Origin: Conus ventricosus
Lineage: Eukaryota > Mollusca > Gastropoda > Neogastropoda > Conidae
DNA: 64,000 nt
Direction: 5' to 3'
NCBI GenBank assembly: GCA_018398815.1
Contig: CM031614.1
Coordinates: 47,629,681-47,693,680, forward strand
The first letter of the stretch is position 1, and every line of letters starts with the position of its first letter. The notes under the pieces are model-generated. The model saw only the letters and a program-made list of their open reading frames with translations. It was not told the origin of the DNA and did no database searches. A program made the position numbers and the translations under genes. This document shows, piece after piece, positions 23,716 through 34,563 of this stretch.

Positions 23716-23773
<58 letters not shown>

Positions 23774-23778
23774 AGAGA
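23579..23778. repeat. Compound (CA)n-(CT)n-(CA)n-(GA)n microsatellite
   Basis: CA at 23579-23653, CT at 23655-23690, CA at 23691-23712 and GA at 23716-23778. The CT and GA blocks can pair with each other. Confidence 0.95.
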
Positions 23779-24480
23779 TATCATGCCAGCGGGTGGAAAT
23801 CAGGAAGTCGACGGCCATTTCAGGTTGAAGCTACGGCACTACGTTTTCAGCAATTCTCAAATAAAAAATAATCCGTGCAGGAAGCAAATTTTCGAGTCGC
23901 CTGAAGGGCATATTCAGTTTTGAAATCCGCTGGCACCTGCATCTGCACTTGCCAAGGAGGATTGGGCGACTGAATTTATCCAACCTTTGAGCAAGAAAGA
24001 AATCTTCTTCAGAAAAGGAAGCTAGAAGCTTGTCTGAATGGTATGTTAGACTCGAGCCGACAACAACAACAGGAAAGCGCATGTACTGACACGAACATTT
24101 ATTCAAGACTACGTGGACGTTCGATCTTGATCGTTTGTCACACAGGACACTGACAGATCCAAAGGCTGGTATCTTCCTATGTATGATGGGAAAGGACATC
24201 GAGGGGGAGGCTGAGAGATCTGTGTTTATTCAAGGCTGCAGTCGCTGTATTCATCTGTTCTGGGCTTAGATAAACTATTTTCAGACTGAAACAGTGCATG
24301 TGTTTGTGCTTGCGAGCGCGCGCGCGTGCGCTGAAATGTTTTGCGTGAGACCTCCGCGAAATTCAGAAATGTTTCATGAAAAAGCCGAAAATGTTGCCTG
24401 CCTTTCCTCCGAAGGGCTGAAGCTTCCTGACAGAGCGAACACACTTTGGCCCAATTTCCCGATGAGGGCACAAGGTAAAA
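23779..24480. other. Non-coding unique DNA
   Basis: No gene recognised. A short CG-alternating patch lies near 24316-24330. Confidence 0.55.
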
Positions 24481-25345
24481 AATGTCACGGATGACAGGGC
24501 CGGATCAATTATGCGAAGGGGGGGGGGGGGGGGGGATCTAAATAGGGCACAGGTTAAAAAATGTCACGGTTGAAAAGGACCTACAAATAACAGGACCGGA
24601 TCAATTATGTGAAGGGGGGGGGGGGGGGGGGGGGGTCTGAATAGGACACAGGCTAAAAAATGTCACAGTTGAAAAAGACCTACAAATGACAGGGCCAGAT
24701 CAATTTATGTGAAAGGGTGTGTGTGTGTGGGTGAGGGGGGGGGGGGGTGATCTAAAGAGGGCACAGGTTAGAAAATGTCACAGATGAAAAGGACCTACAA
24801 ATGACAGGGCCGGATCAGTTATGTGAACAGAGGGCACAGGCTAAAAAATGTCACAGACGAAAAGGACATACAAATGACAGGGCCGGATCAATTATGTGAG
24901 GGGGAAGGGAGGGAGAGGATCCAAAGAGGTCACAAGTTTAGAAATGTCACAGATGAAAAAGATTTACAAATGACAGGGCCAGATCAGTTATGTGAGGGAG
25001 GGAAGGGGAAGGATCCAAAGAGGGCACAAGTTCAGAAATGTCACAGACGAAAAGGACCTGTAAATGACAGGGCCGGATCAATTATATGAAGTGGGAATCC
25101 AAAGAGGGCACAAGATTTGAAACGTCATGATGAAAAGGACTACAAAGGACAGGGCCGGATCAGTTTACGAAAGGGGGGGGGGGGGGGGGGGGGGGGGGGC
25201 AAAGAGGGCACAAAATTTGAAATGTCATGATGAAAGGGTCTACAAATGACAGGGTCGGATCTGTTACACGAAAGGGGGGGGGGGGGGGGGGGTTCCAAAG
25301 AGGGCACAAAATTTGAAATGTCATGATGAAAAGGACCTACAAATG

Positions 25346-25356
25346 ACAGGGCTGGA
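25346..25356. repeat. Left target-site duplication of the SINE
   Basis: ACAGGGCTGGA before the SINE corresponds to ACAGGGCCGGA at 25762-25772 after it (10 of 11 identical). The word belongs to the tandem unit, so one match could be chance array sequence, but its position exactly at both SINE ends supports a duplication. Confidence 0.6.
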
Positions 25357-25761
25357 CGGGGCCGGATAGCTCAGTTGGTAGAGCGCCGGACTCGTGATCC
25401 TGGGGTTGCGGGTTCGAATTTCGGTATAGGGGGATTTTTTCCTCGGAGTTAACATTGGTTCTGACTCCATTCCCCATATAGCCCTTCGAATGAGACTATA
25501 AACCGAGGTTCCGTGTGTGAACGCACGCATAACATCTTGCACACACGTAAAATCCCATCACCAACTTTGGGAAAAGAGAAGGCCAGTTTGGCCGTTGGTA
25601 TGGATGACACGTGACACATAGCATGCACCTTCCCCGAAGATGGAGTATGGCTGCCTTAATGGCGGGATAAAAAAGGGTCATACACACAAAACTCCACTGC
25701 CTGCTATACGGGGGAGTGTCCGCAGGAGTATCAGCCTGCGTACGCAGAAAGAAAGAAAAGA
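25357..25761 (+). mobile_element. tRNA-derived SINE, near full length (~405 bp)
   Basis: The head is tRNA-like, with a Pol III A box TAGCTCAGTTGG (25368-25379) and B box GGTTCGAAT (25411-25419). The anticodon-loop equivalent reads CTCGTGA, so the anticodon is CGT (threonine-type) if the fold is kept. The body includes GAGTTAACATTGGTTCTGAC, CCGTGTGTGAACGCACGCAT and GAAGGCCAGTTTGGCCGTTG, and the tail is (GAAA)n. The body is shared with a second copy at 33472-33770. It inserted into the G-run array. It is not a functional tRNA gene because the acceptor stem does not close. Confidence 0.85.
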
Positions 25762-26365
25762 ACAGGGCCGGATCAGATATATGAATGGGGGGGGGGGGGG
25801 GGGTCCAAAGAGGGCACAAAATTTGAAATGTCACGATGAAAAGGACCTACAAATGACAGGGCCGGATCAGATATATGAAGGGGGGGGGGGGGGGGTCCAA
25901 AAGAGGGCACAAAATTTGAAATGTCATGATGAAAAGGACCTACAAATGACAGGGCCGGATCAGATATATGAAGGGGGGGGGGGTCCCAAAAAGGGCACAA
26001 GATTTGAAATGTCATGATGAAAAGGACCTACAAATGACGGGGTGGGATCAGTTATATGAAGGGGCTAGTGAGAGGATCCAAAGAGGACACAAGTTCAGAA
26101 ATGTCACAGATGAAAAGGATCAACAAATGACAGGGCTCGATCATGTATGTGAAGGGGAGGGGGAGGAAGATCCAAAGGCACATTCAAGTTCAGGAATGAC
26201 ATGGATGAAAGGACCAACAAATGACAGGGCTGCATCAGTTACATGAAGGAGGGAGGAAGGGGGAGGTCCAAATAGGGCAGAAGAATTCAGAAATGTCATA
26301 GACAAACGGACCAACAAATCACAGGGCCGGATCAGTTATATGAAAGGAGAGGGAGGATCCTCGTC

Positions 26366-26421
26366 CATGGGCTACAGGGAGCAACGTGTCAACAGTCATT
26401 TTTGCCAACAAGAGAAGAGGT

Positions 26422-26452
<31 letters not shown>

Positions 26453-26584
26453 GGGGTCAGAAAACTTCGACTCCCTACCCCCATCCCTTTCCCATGTTTT
26501 GCCCCTCGTCCACCCATGAAAAATTGTGCTGGGTTTCTGTGACATGACAAATCTGCATCTGATAAATCTCTCTGTCTGTCTCTG

Positions 26585-26651
<67 letters not shown>
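26366..26651. repeat. (GT)n-G21 and (CTGT/CT)n microsatellites
   Basis: GT (26420-26435) passes into G21 (26436-26456). CTGT and CT repeats occupy 26569-26651. Confidence 0.9.
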
Positions 26652-26653
<2 letters not shown>

Positions 26654-27040
26654 GTTTTTAACTAGCACGGAACCCATCTGGAAGAAATCTGGAGATTTCA
26701 GAAAAGAAGAACGTAAGTGTTGTCTTCACGACTTAAAGCAAGCTGGTCTCGCATGTAAACATCGACAGACATGTTACTGAATCCTATCGTTGTAGGAACT
26801 GATGACGTACTTGTCAGCGTCGCTATTTCGGAACGTGTGCACGTCATCACTTGGTATGGTGTTATCAGCATGAACTGACTTCTTATCTCTTGTTAGCATC
26901 GTCTTCAGCCATATTTCTTAAAGGATATACAAGAGCTGATAAGTTTCTCGAGTTTAATACATCTTGTGTTTTCAACAACCGCGAAAAGCAGGTGTCTGTT
27001 CCTAGAACCCCCCACCCCGCCCTCACCTCCCTCCGTCTGG
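26652..27040. other. Non-coding unique DNA
   Basis: No gene or repeat recognised. Confidence 0.55.
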
Positions 27041-27116
27041 CTGTCAGTATCTGTCTGTCTGGCCGTCTGTTTCCCTGTCGTTCTGTCTCGGTGTCTTTGT
27101 CTCTGTCTGTCTGTCT

Positions 27117-27156
<40 letters not shown>

Positions 27157-27174
27157 GAGAGAGAGAGAGAGAGG

Positions 27175-27225
<51 letters not shown>

Positions 27226-27299
27226 GTTTGCCACATTGCTCTGGCAGTAAAACTGTTCGCATTTGGGGAGGAATGGGGAGTGGGGGGGGGGGGGGGGGG
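27041..27299. repeat. (CTGT)n-(GA)n-(GT)n microsatellite, then a G18 run
   Basis: CTGT-type words at 27041-27119, GA at 27120-27176, GT at 27177-27223 and G18 at 27282-27299. Confidence 0.95.
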
Positions 27300-29998
27300 A
27301 CACTCATATATCATCAAGATTGAAAGGAAATGTAACTGCAGTTTTGCCATTACAGTTTTATTAACCCCCACCTTCGTCCCCAAAACTCTTCCAGCCATCT
27401 GCTACCTCTTTTCCCCATGGCGCTCCCCACCCACCCACCAAAAAGGCGATTGTCATATCTAGCCCTCGACTCCCATGTTTATGGTGCTCCGAACTTCATG
27501 ACAGCGAAGTGGAACATCATGGTGCTGCAGACTAAACTACTCGGTTTCTGTCTGCTCATCCCTTGCTCACGTGCGAGGGTACTGCGTGGTGTATGACGTA
27601 AGCTGATCGACAGGTGATCTGTTGCGTCAGACCGATACCCTGTTACCTCCCCCCTCCCCTAACCAATACACTCCTTTGCCCCATCCCCTCCCGCGGCCCA
27701 GTTCCCTCCGTCCCTCCCCTCTTCCCGTGCCCCGCATTTCCTGATCCCTTCTCCCTTTAGCGTCTTCAGTTTGAGTGCTGTGAGGAGCAACACACATCAT
27801 ACATTTTTTTTTCTTGACTGACAGACTGGCTGCTGCTTTCCACTTTCTCCACCGTAATGCCGACCTCTTTGACTCCCAGCCAACCGGTAAGGTTGGAAAG
27901 TCACTGGGGAGTCGGGCAGCCAGCAGGTTGCCCTGAAACACAACCGCCTTCTGCTGCTGTTGCACACTTCCCTGCTTCGCTTATCACAAATACAGACACC
28001 TCCCAAATGAGGTTTTACCTTCAAGCTCCGTATTACAAACACAGGCAAGTCGTCAACGTTGTTAACACCTTTGAGCTCCATCACTGCGAAGACAGACGGC
28101 CCATAAACTTGTTTTAACCTATTTTTGTCTCCGTGTTACCTGTTGACTTTGACAGGTTAATTGTTGTGCTATACATTTTCGTATCCTTTACTACCATCTC
28201 AGAATATGTTGTTATACATTCTTGTGCCCCATGCTCAGTGTCGTAAGAAACAAACGTTTTATATTCGTTCTTGACGTTTTTTCGCCCGTATTACTATTAC
28301 AGGCATGGAACGAACTCGAGCGTCGTGCTCCTCCCTGTGCTTCTAAGAACACATACCGTACTTTTCCCACGAACAAATAAATTTTTACTGCAAGCTCGAA
28401 AAAAAGACAAAAAATGAGAACATAACAACAACAACAACAACAACAACAAAGGCGTTAACCATTGCTTTACATGATAACAATTGCCAAATTGAATTTTGTT
28501 TTCATTTTGATTGATATAAAAGGTGATGACAATATGTTTCAGTTTTGTTTGTTTCTTGTTTTTTGTTTGAGGCGTTTAACTTTAATTTATAATCTTGATA
28601 TAGCCACCGTGATCGGCTTAGCAATAAACATCATAACTGACGTGAATATCTATAGGGCTATTGACATTTGATCGGCTGGGAAAGGGGCATAAAGATTAGG
28701 TTACTTTAGTAGGTTTCCAGACGAAAGCAGCAAACAAATGTCAGTACAAAAACGATGCGTTTCTACTACTAAGGTCCTTCACAGACGAGGCGAACAGAGA
28801 AGAAGAAAAAAAAGGAGGAACGTTGCAGGCACTAACTAAACCCTTGTTCATTCCTCGTACTGTACTGGGAATTAGTGCAGTGAAAAGACCAGAAACTGCT
28901 TGTGCATTTAACTGCATTATCAATTTTGATTTACCACTACTCACCTCTCTGTCACCACTCGACTCTATCACAGCAGAAAGGCAGCAGAATGATGTATCAA
29001 TGACTCATAATATCTTTGTCATCTTTTCGCCATTGCTTTACATGTCCTCTTGCTCTTGTTTCGATCTCAGACATCTCTAGGGGGATCTTTTATATCGTTA
29101 TGCTGTTATCATGAAAAACAGCAGCAATGCCTGCATTACAGCTGTAGACATCTTGCATCTTACAAAAATGGCAAAAGTATAAAGAAACAGTAAGGTTCAT
29201 TGGTTGAAGAAAATTTATTACACATCACTTTAAAAAAAATCTTTGTGTCTCTGTAAATCTTCATATCACCTCATTTAAAATTCTCAGATCCAATAAGATG
29301 CTAGGCTTCTTGCCAAAGTTTCAAGCTGCAGCTCATTACAAGCACAGTCCGGAGACATTCATTTCAACAGCGGAACCACCCTAGTTGACTTGTGTTGGGT
29401 GTCAGCGAGTCCAAACACTCCCCACACCTCTCAACATTCACCCTTCTGTCTCAGCCTCCCCCTCCCATCTTATATTCCATGTGACCCATCTTCCCATACA
29501 GTACGACCACCCCCCTTCCCCTGTGTATCTTCCTATCGCCAGAAACCATGGATTACCAGTGAACATTCTCGTGATCATTGTGAGGGATAAACCAACAAAC
29601 CCAAACAGGTACATGCCTATTTGTAATTATGTTCTACAGTTGTCAGTTCTGTAGCTAGGTAAACACAGCAAAGTTGAAAAAACGGAGTTTTTACAAGAGT
29701 ACACACGAAGGATGTGTTTTGGGTAACTTTGCAGCGGTACCATCACATGTTACACCGTCCATTGCGGAAGTGCTTTGTCTGCAGACAGGCGCTGCAGAGA
29801 CTATCTGCTGGTCGGCATCGACAGCTCCTTACCTTAGATCGGTGACGTCCGACTTCAATCTGCTCTGAATTTGTTCTTGTTTTTACCACCCACCCTTCCC
29901 TCCGCTCCTCCCCTTTCCTTTTAAATGATGATTATTGAAATAAAAAGCTGTCGCAAAAGAAAAAAAAAGGAAGGAATCCTCTATCATCGCAGAGTAAT
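27300..29998. other. Non-coding DNA downstream of the lipocalin
   Basis: Largely unique. It holds a C/T-rich stretch (27600-27750), a (CAA)n tract (about 28424-28449) and several short frames without recognisable domains. On the minus strand this is the 3' flank of the lipocalin gene. An AATAAA on the minus strand near 29214-29219 could serve as a distant polyadenylation signal, which is speculative. Confidence 0.55.
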
Positions 29999-30454
29999 TC
30001 AGTACAGGTCGGTAGGAGGAGGCCCATACTGGCAGTCCTCCGTCTGCTTTGTTTCCAGCGGCATGTTGTACAGCTTGTCAAAACCTTGCTTCTTCAGGAA
30101 GTCCAGAACTTCCTGTTGGAACTGCTGGCGGAAGACCTGCAGTGCCTGGCCAGCACGAAGAGTGAGGCGGACAAGTTGTCGGTGACTAGGGAATACTGAT
30201 ACAGACCTTTATCGCCGTACGTCTCCGGACCTAGTTTGATGACCAGTAAGGCGCTGCGAAGGGCACTCCTGCAGGCTGACCTGGAACTTGCCAGGTTCGC
30301 TGGTGGGGCTGGCGAAGCCGGCCTTGACGCTGAGTCGGCCGTCGGGCTGATCCACGCGCTCTTGGTTCAGTACGGATACCGTGCCGTTGGGGTTGGTCCA
30401 TAGTCCGCCGTCACACACACTGCGCCTCTCTCAAACCATAGGTCGACCACAGTA
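29999..30454 (-). CDS. Lipocalin coding exon 2 (barrel strands and C-terminal helix), frame broken
   Basis: It is 456 nt including the stop. Homology passes through all three frames: frame A covers STVVDLWFERGAVCVTADY, frame B NPNGTVSVLN to KFQVSLQ, frame C GVPFAAPYW, frame A again VIKLGPETYG to SLFVLAR, and the last frame ALQVFRQQFQQEVLDFLKK to the end. Residues on both sides of every break continue the family pattern without loss. That is unusual for a long-dead pseudogene and suggests base-calling errors or very recent decay. Confidence 0.8.
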
Positions 30455-30478
30455 CTGAGGGCGCGGCGTAAACAGAAA

Positions 30479-30523
<45 letters not shown>

Positions 30524-31391
30524 GGTCACTCAGAACAGCAAGACAAATTCAAAATAGGAGGGCAAAACTAATTCGAAAATGATTACATCAGTTAAATAGA
30601 TTGATGTGCAGCACTCATTCTATGCTCTGTAGAAATGCGTAGTTCTGAGTTTGCATCTCACAAAAAGCTAGATCCTCATCTCGCAGTCCTGCACCCACTC
30701 ATGTATGCTCAAACGAGCGATGGGCCGTTTTAAAGAGAAAGAAACAGTATAAATACACGTTTTGAAAATCCTTCTGTCTCGCGCCACTGATCTGATCATG
30801 GCGGAGACTTTAGACTTTAATCTTCTGGCACAGCCGTCAAAATACATGCAGTCCAGTGTCATCATTTCCTTAAGATTAGTTTATAATTGTGCGTATTCTT
30901 CATTGTGAGAGTAAAAACAAGGACTGAAGTGCTGTCTGTAAAGGTAAACATGACGTGAACATTCCACGTATTTCTCAGACTTAACGAAACTCCAGATATC
31001 CTCCCACAGACATCATATTTAAGGAAAATCATTTCAATTATGACAACTACAGAATGTGGATCTCCGTGTAACTGGGCAAAAACAAAAACGCCAATTAACC
31101 TCCCGCCTCCACCCCCACCCAACAAAAACCCATCCCAAAGAACAAAGTATTGGACTTCATGCTTAACGGACGCAAAATTACTGGATAACAATGAAAGCAG
31201 TCCACCGTGTTACCGGATTTGGCATTCATAGCATAGATGGTATGTTTTCTTAGAGATGCAGCTGCTTACCTGGCGTACATCTGATACCAGCGGCCCAGGT
31301 ATTTGTCCACCTTGAGCTCTGGAACTGTGTCGATGGCCGCCAGGGAGGGCACCAGCAACAGAAGGGTCACAAGACTGTAACAGGCACGCAT
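29999..31391 (-). CDS. Secreted lipocalin (apolipoprotein D-like), two coding exons, four apparent 1-nt deletions
   Basis: Lipocalins are secreted beta-barrel carriers of small hydrophobic ligands. Exon 1 (31391-31270) starts at an ATG preceded by ACAAG and encodes a signal peptide, MRACYSLVTLLLLVPSLAA, then YLGRWYQMYA with the family's G-x-W motif. The donor GTAAGC splits a codon (phase 2). Exon 2 starts after CCTCAG at 30454 and resumes in phase with WFERGAVCVTADY. It continues with NPNGTVSVLNQERVDQPDG, SEPGKFQVSLQ, VPFAAPYW, VIKLGPETYGDKGLYQYSLV and SLFVLAR, then a C-terminal helix with QEVLDFLKKQGFDKLY, and ends at TGA 29999-30001. Cys in AVCVTADY and EDCQYG could form the usual disulfide. 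The frame breaks at about 30398, 30268, 30243 and 30145, each fixed by GG to GGG; with these the product is about 193 residues. It is either an intact gene with sequencing errors or a young pseudogene. Confidence 0.85.
30455..31269 (-). other. Lipocalin intron 1 (815 bp, phase 2)
   Basis: Donor GTAAGC at 31269-31264 and acceptor CCTCAG ending at 30455. The intron contains a (CT)n tract read on the coding strand (GA on the plus strand, 30482-30520) close to the acceptor, where it can act as part of the polypyrimidine tract. Splice phase and flanking residues fit the lipocalin fold, so this is a genuine intron and the locus is not a processed retrocopy. Confidence 0.8.
31270..31391 (-). CDS. 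Lipocalin coding exon 1 (signal peptide and G-x-W motif)
   Basis: The exon is 122 nt: 40 codons plus AG, joined across the intron to T for a serine. The hydrophobic core LVTLLLLVPSLAA gives a normal signal peptide, with cleavage likely after SLAA. The frame is clean in this exon, and its GGGC is intact, unlike the four GG sites of exon 2. No TATA box is visible just upstream; a long (CT)n tract begins about 100 bp upstream. Confidence 0.85.
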
Positions 31392-31491
31392 CTTGTCTGT
31401 CGCCTCCAGTTAGTGGTCGTTGCGTCTGTATCATGTTCACCATCAGTGCATTGATCTTGGAAGCGCTCGAATGATTTTCTCGTAACTTGAT

Positions 31492-31492
<1 letters not shown>

Positions 31493-31566
<74 letters not shown>
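31493..31566. repeat. (CT)37 tract just upstream of the lipocalin start
   Basis: A near-pure CT array read as (GA)n on the gene's strand, starting about 100 bp 5' of the ATG. In other animals GA repeats at promoters can bind GAGA-type factors; whether this one is regulatory is inference, because GA tracts are everywhere in this window. Confidence 0.9.
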
Positions 31567-31569
<3 letters not shown>

Positions 31570-32030
31570 TCTTCTCCACTGTCTCTCTCCTCAGTTCCCA
31601 ATCGCCCACTCTACATGTAAACGCTCGCACGCAGTTCATTTATTATCAGCTTTGTTTTGTTTTCTGGCTTTTATTTTTCATAGTCATCGCGGGAATTAAG
31701 ACATTTATGATACATGCTTCCTCTTCCAGTAAACACTGCCATCCTTCAGCTAGGTTGGAATGCTGCAATTTTGAATGAGTAGGCTACATATCTCTTCTCT
31801 AATGAATGTTATTATCACATGTGATGTAAATGTAATAAGATTTATTTCGTTAATCACATTACGATTATGCATTTTAATTATCGGTCAGCTGGTTCAGTCA
31901 TCGAGTCGTTGACACTGTTGATTTTTTTTAACCCTTACATAGCGTGCAAAGACATCCAGAGCACTAGCTATTGCCGTATGTCAGTTCTGCAGTAAAGTAA
32001 GATTGCAGGAGGGAGAGGGTCACGTGCGAG

Positions 32031-32031
<1 letters not shown>
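31567..32031. other. Non-coding, AT-rich DNA upstream of the lipocalin
   Basis: No second gene or recognisable element. Confidence 0.55.
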
Positions 32032-32083
<52 letters not shown>

Positions 32084-32210
32084 GTGTGTGTTGTGTTGTG
32101 TTGTGTTGTGTTGTGTTGTTGTTGTTGTTGTTGTTGTTGTTGTCGTTGCTTGGTGATAATAAACTTTAGACGTAAAAGGATAACAAAAGGGGAAAAAAAA
32201 AAAAAAAAGG
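32032..32210. repeat. (GT)n-(GTGTT)n-(GTT)n and an A run
   Basis: GT (32034-32081) degenerates stepwise into TGTTG pentamers and then GTT triplets (to 32143), as if slippage mutations had spread. A16-17 lies near 32192-32208. Confidence 0.9.
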
Positions 32211-32431
32211 AAAGGAAAAAGGAGTTGCTTTGGGCCTGGAGATGGTCTTGGAAAAATTAATCAGTTGTAACAACGTAGCGACAGGATCGACATGAAACAG
32301 CCAAACCATTTGCCTGACATATTGAACTGATCGTATCTACAAACGTCTTCTCATTTCAGAGTGTGTGAGTGGGTGCATGCGCGTTCGCTCGCGTTTGTGT
32401 GTATGTTTTAGCAGACTGCATGCGTTATTAT

Positions 32432-32570
32432 ATAATATATGTAGTATAATATGATATAAAATGATATATAATATAATATAATATGATATAATATGATATG
32501 ATATTATATATATAATATAATATAATATAATATAATATAATATAATATAATATAATATAATATAATATAT
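32432..32570. repeat. (TATAA)n pentanucleotide array
   Basis: TATAA units, pure from about 32512 to 32568 and interrupted by GATAT words before that. It is the most AT-rich DNA in the window. The TATA-like content is simple sequence and no promoter is inferred. Confidence 0.95.
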
Positions 32571-33064
32571 GCATTATTGTCTTCTCACCCCTTTCTTCCA
32601 ACCTGTCCGACCCATCCATGCCCCTAACGCTGATGAGGTTTTCGAGGAAAACTGATTTTAAAAGAATAATTATTAAGAAAGAAAGAAGAAGAAAGAATAG
32701 AATAGAAATAAAAAAAGAACAAAACAGAACCAACAATGTAAGAAGGAAACAAGAAATGGGCTCACTTGTTTCGAATGATGAGGTTCTTTCCGGTCAGTCC
32801 AAACCGCTGCGCTGCTGTCCACTCATTCCAGATAATGAAAAAGTATTGGGCTTTATATACAGATCAGATGTTGACCTCTTTCTCTTCACCTTCCCTCCAT
32901 ATCCCTACAAAAGTCACGGAATAAGATTGGCTCCGGGTGTCTTCTTTGTGTCTTATCAGTAGTCCGACTGGCATCACGTGTTTCGGCCTTTGGTCAAAGA
33001 ACGGAAGGTTCGAGAGGCATCTGTTTACTTCTCATGATCGAGAGTACACGACGGTCTCCGTCCG
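32571..33064. other. Non-coding unique DNA
   Basis: A-rich stretch at 32660-32755. No gene recognised. Confidence 0.55.
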
Positions 33065-33068
33065 TGTG

Positions 33069-33125
<57 letters not shown>

Positions 33126-33156
33126 TGTTTATCTGTCTCTGTCTCTGTCTGTCTGT

Positions 33157-33221
<65 letters not shown>

Positions 33222-33308
33222 TGTGTGTGTGTGTGTGCGCGCGCGCGCGCGCGTGCGTGCGTGCGTGCGTGCGTGTGTGGTGTCTGTGTGTGTGTGTGTG
33301 TGTGTGTG
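33065..33308. repeat. Compound (GT)n-(CTGT)n-(CT)n-(GT)n-(CG)n-(TGCG)n-(GT)n
   Basis: GT (33069-33124), CTGT (33125-33160), CT (33163-33219), GT and CG (33220-33252), TGCG (33252-33276) and GT (33285-33308). Confidence 0.95.
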
Positions 33309-33471
33309 AAGTTAATCAGTAAACGTTATACGCTTTATATTTGTCATTGGAGATATAACAAAGACGCACCTTCTTACACACCCAGTACTTTAATTAACAG
33401 ACCAATTGACTATTCATTTGAACTCAAACATAGCAAGCTCAGACATTAAACAATAGTCGTTTGCCGTTATC

Positions 33472-33770
33472 GCCGGACTCGTTATCCTGATGATCCTGGG
33501 GTTGCGGGTTCGAATCTCCTCTGGGGCGTTTCACAACAAGGGAGAGGGGGAGGGGGGGGGGGGTGTCTTCCCTCGAAGTTAACGTTGGTTCAGACTCCGC
33601 TTTCCAAAAGGCTTTTGAATGAGACTGTATATAATGGTTCCGTGTGTGAATGGTCGCATGACATCTTGCACGCATGTGAAATCCCATGACCCACTTTCAG
33701 AAGAGAAGGCCAGTTTAGCTGTTGGTATGGATGACATGCATATAGCATGCACGAAAAGAATGACAATATG
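33472..33770 (+). mobile_element. 5'-truncated copy of the tRNA-derived SINE
   Basis: It starts inside the tRNA-like head at CGCCGGACTCG; the A box is missing and the B box GGTTCGAAT is kept. It then follows the body of the 25.36-kb copy: GAAGTTAACGTTGGTTCAGA, GGTTCCGTGTGTGAATGG, CATCTTGCACGCATGTGAAA and GAAGGCCAGTTTAGCTGTTG. A G12 run at 33552-33563 replaces shorter sequence at the same place in the other copy. Confidence 0.8.
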
Positions 33771-34505
33771 GATGACAGACTGATTGACTTAACGGTAGAA
33801 TGACTCTGGAAACGACTGTCTGTAGCGCTTTCATGAAGCTCTTCAGCCGGCCCTGCCTAGGTAGGTAGGTAGCCGGTTGTGTAATGGAAAGTGTGGATTG
33901 TAATGCGTCTAGAGCTTGGTCTCAAACCGAGAATAGGACACTATGCAAATGTTTTTGATAATAATGCTTTCAGTAACAGTAACAATGATAAAGGATCAGG
34001 TCCCCCGCGGCTATTGCTTTTAAGTAGTCACTTGACGCTTAGAATACATTTGTAAAGAGTCATCAGACTCCCTTTTTCTTTCTAGAAAGGGTCTTGATTC
34101 TCACTTCAACGTAAACTAAAGATGGTTTTGTGAGTTGTAAACAGGGAACAGGGTAATTTTATTTATAAACAGTATGCTTGAAAACATACGGTTGCGTTTA
34201 AGTAAAGACTGATCTTGTAGTTGTATTGATATCTATTCTTTCACGGACCCCGCCCCTTTCTCTCGTGTCATTTCGGCGTGGCTTGTGGCGTCAATAGATG
34301 TGTGTGTTATCTTTGTGGGTGTAGTGTATTAGACATTGACAATGAAAGTTATGAAATACAATGCTGGTTATGAAACGTAACCAGATTTCGTGTTCCTCAG
34401 ACAACATTGACTGGATGTGAGATACATTGCGCGCAAGGATATGTGTAGGGCTGTGTCCAGAAATAAGCAATTTTAGACTGACTGGGAAATATATGCATAT
34501 ATATG

Positions 34506-34507
<2 letters not shown>
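33771..34507. other. Non-coding unique DNA
   Basis: Short (AGGT)n near 33857-33872. No gene. Confidence 0.55.

Positions 34508-34563
<56 letters not shown>

Larger units (their letters stand above)
24481..26365 (+). repeat. ~93-100-bp tandem array, about 15 units, each with a G run
   Basis: Each unit reads GGGCACAAGWTTTGAAATGTCA, then GATGAAAAGGACCTACAAATG, ACAGGGCCGGATCAGWTATA, TGAAGG and a G run, then TCCAAAGA. Pure G runs are at 24518-24535 (18), 24614-24635 (22), 25173-25199 (27), 25274-25292 (19), 25787-25803 (17), 25880-25895 (16) and 25972-25983 (12). In other units the run is broken into GGGA-type words. Neighbouring units at 25787, 25880 and 25972 are spaced 92-93 bp. A SINE at 25357-25761 interrupts the array. 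Short open frames here are by-products. Confidence 0.9.

Noticed and set aside
25357..25430. Functional tRNA gene
   Set aside because: A and B boxes are present, but the 3' acceptor arm does not pair with the 5' end and the sequence continues into a SINE body shared with a second copy.
24481..26365. CRISPR-like array (regular repeats with differing spacers)
   Set aside because: The whole ~93-bp unit is repeated, including the would-be spacers, and the window is eukaryotic. The same reasoning removes the 33-bp and 145-bp arrays.
31210..31443. 77-codon minus frame starting MVNMIQTQRPL as the lipocalin N-terminus
   Set aside because: The correct frame starts at the ATG at 31391 and gives a signal peptide plus G-x-W; the other frame runs through the splice donor into the intron.
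32432..32570. TATA-box cluster
   Set aside because: The TATA words are a pure pentanucleotide microsatellite with no adjacent gene.
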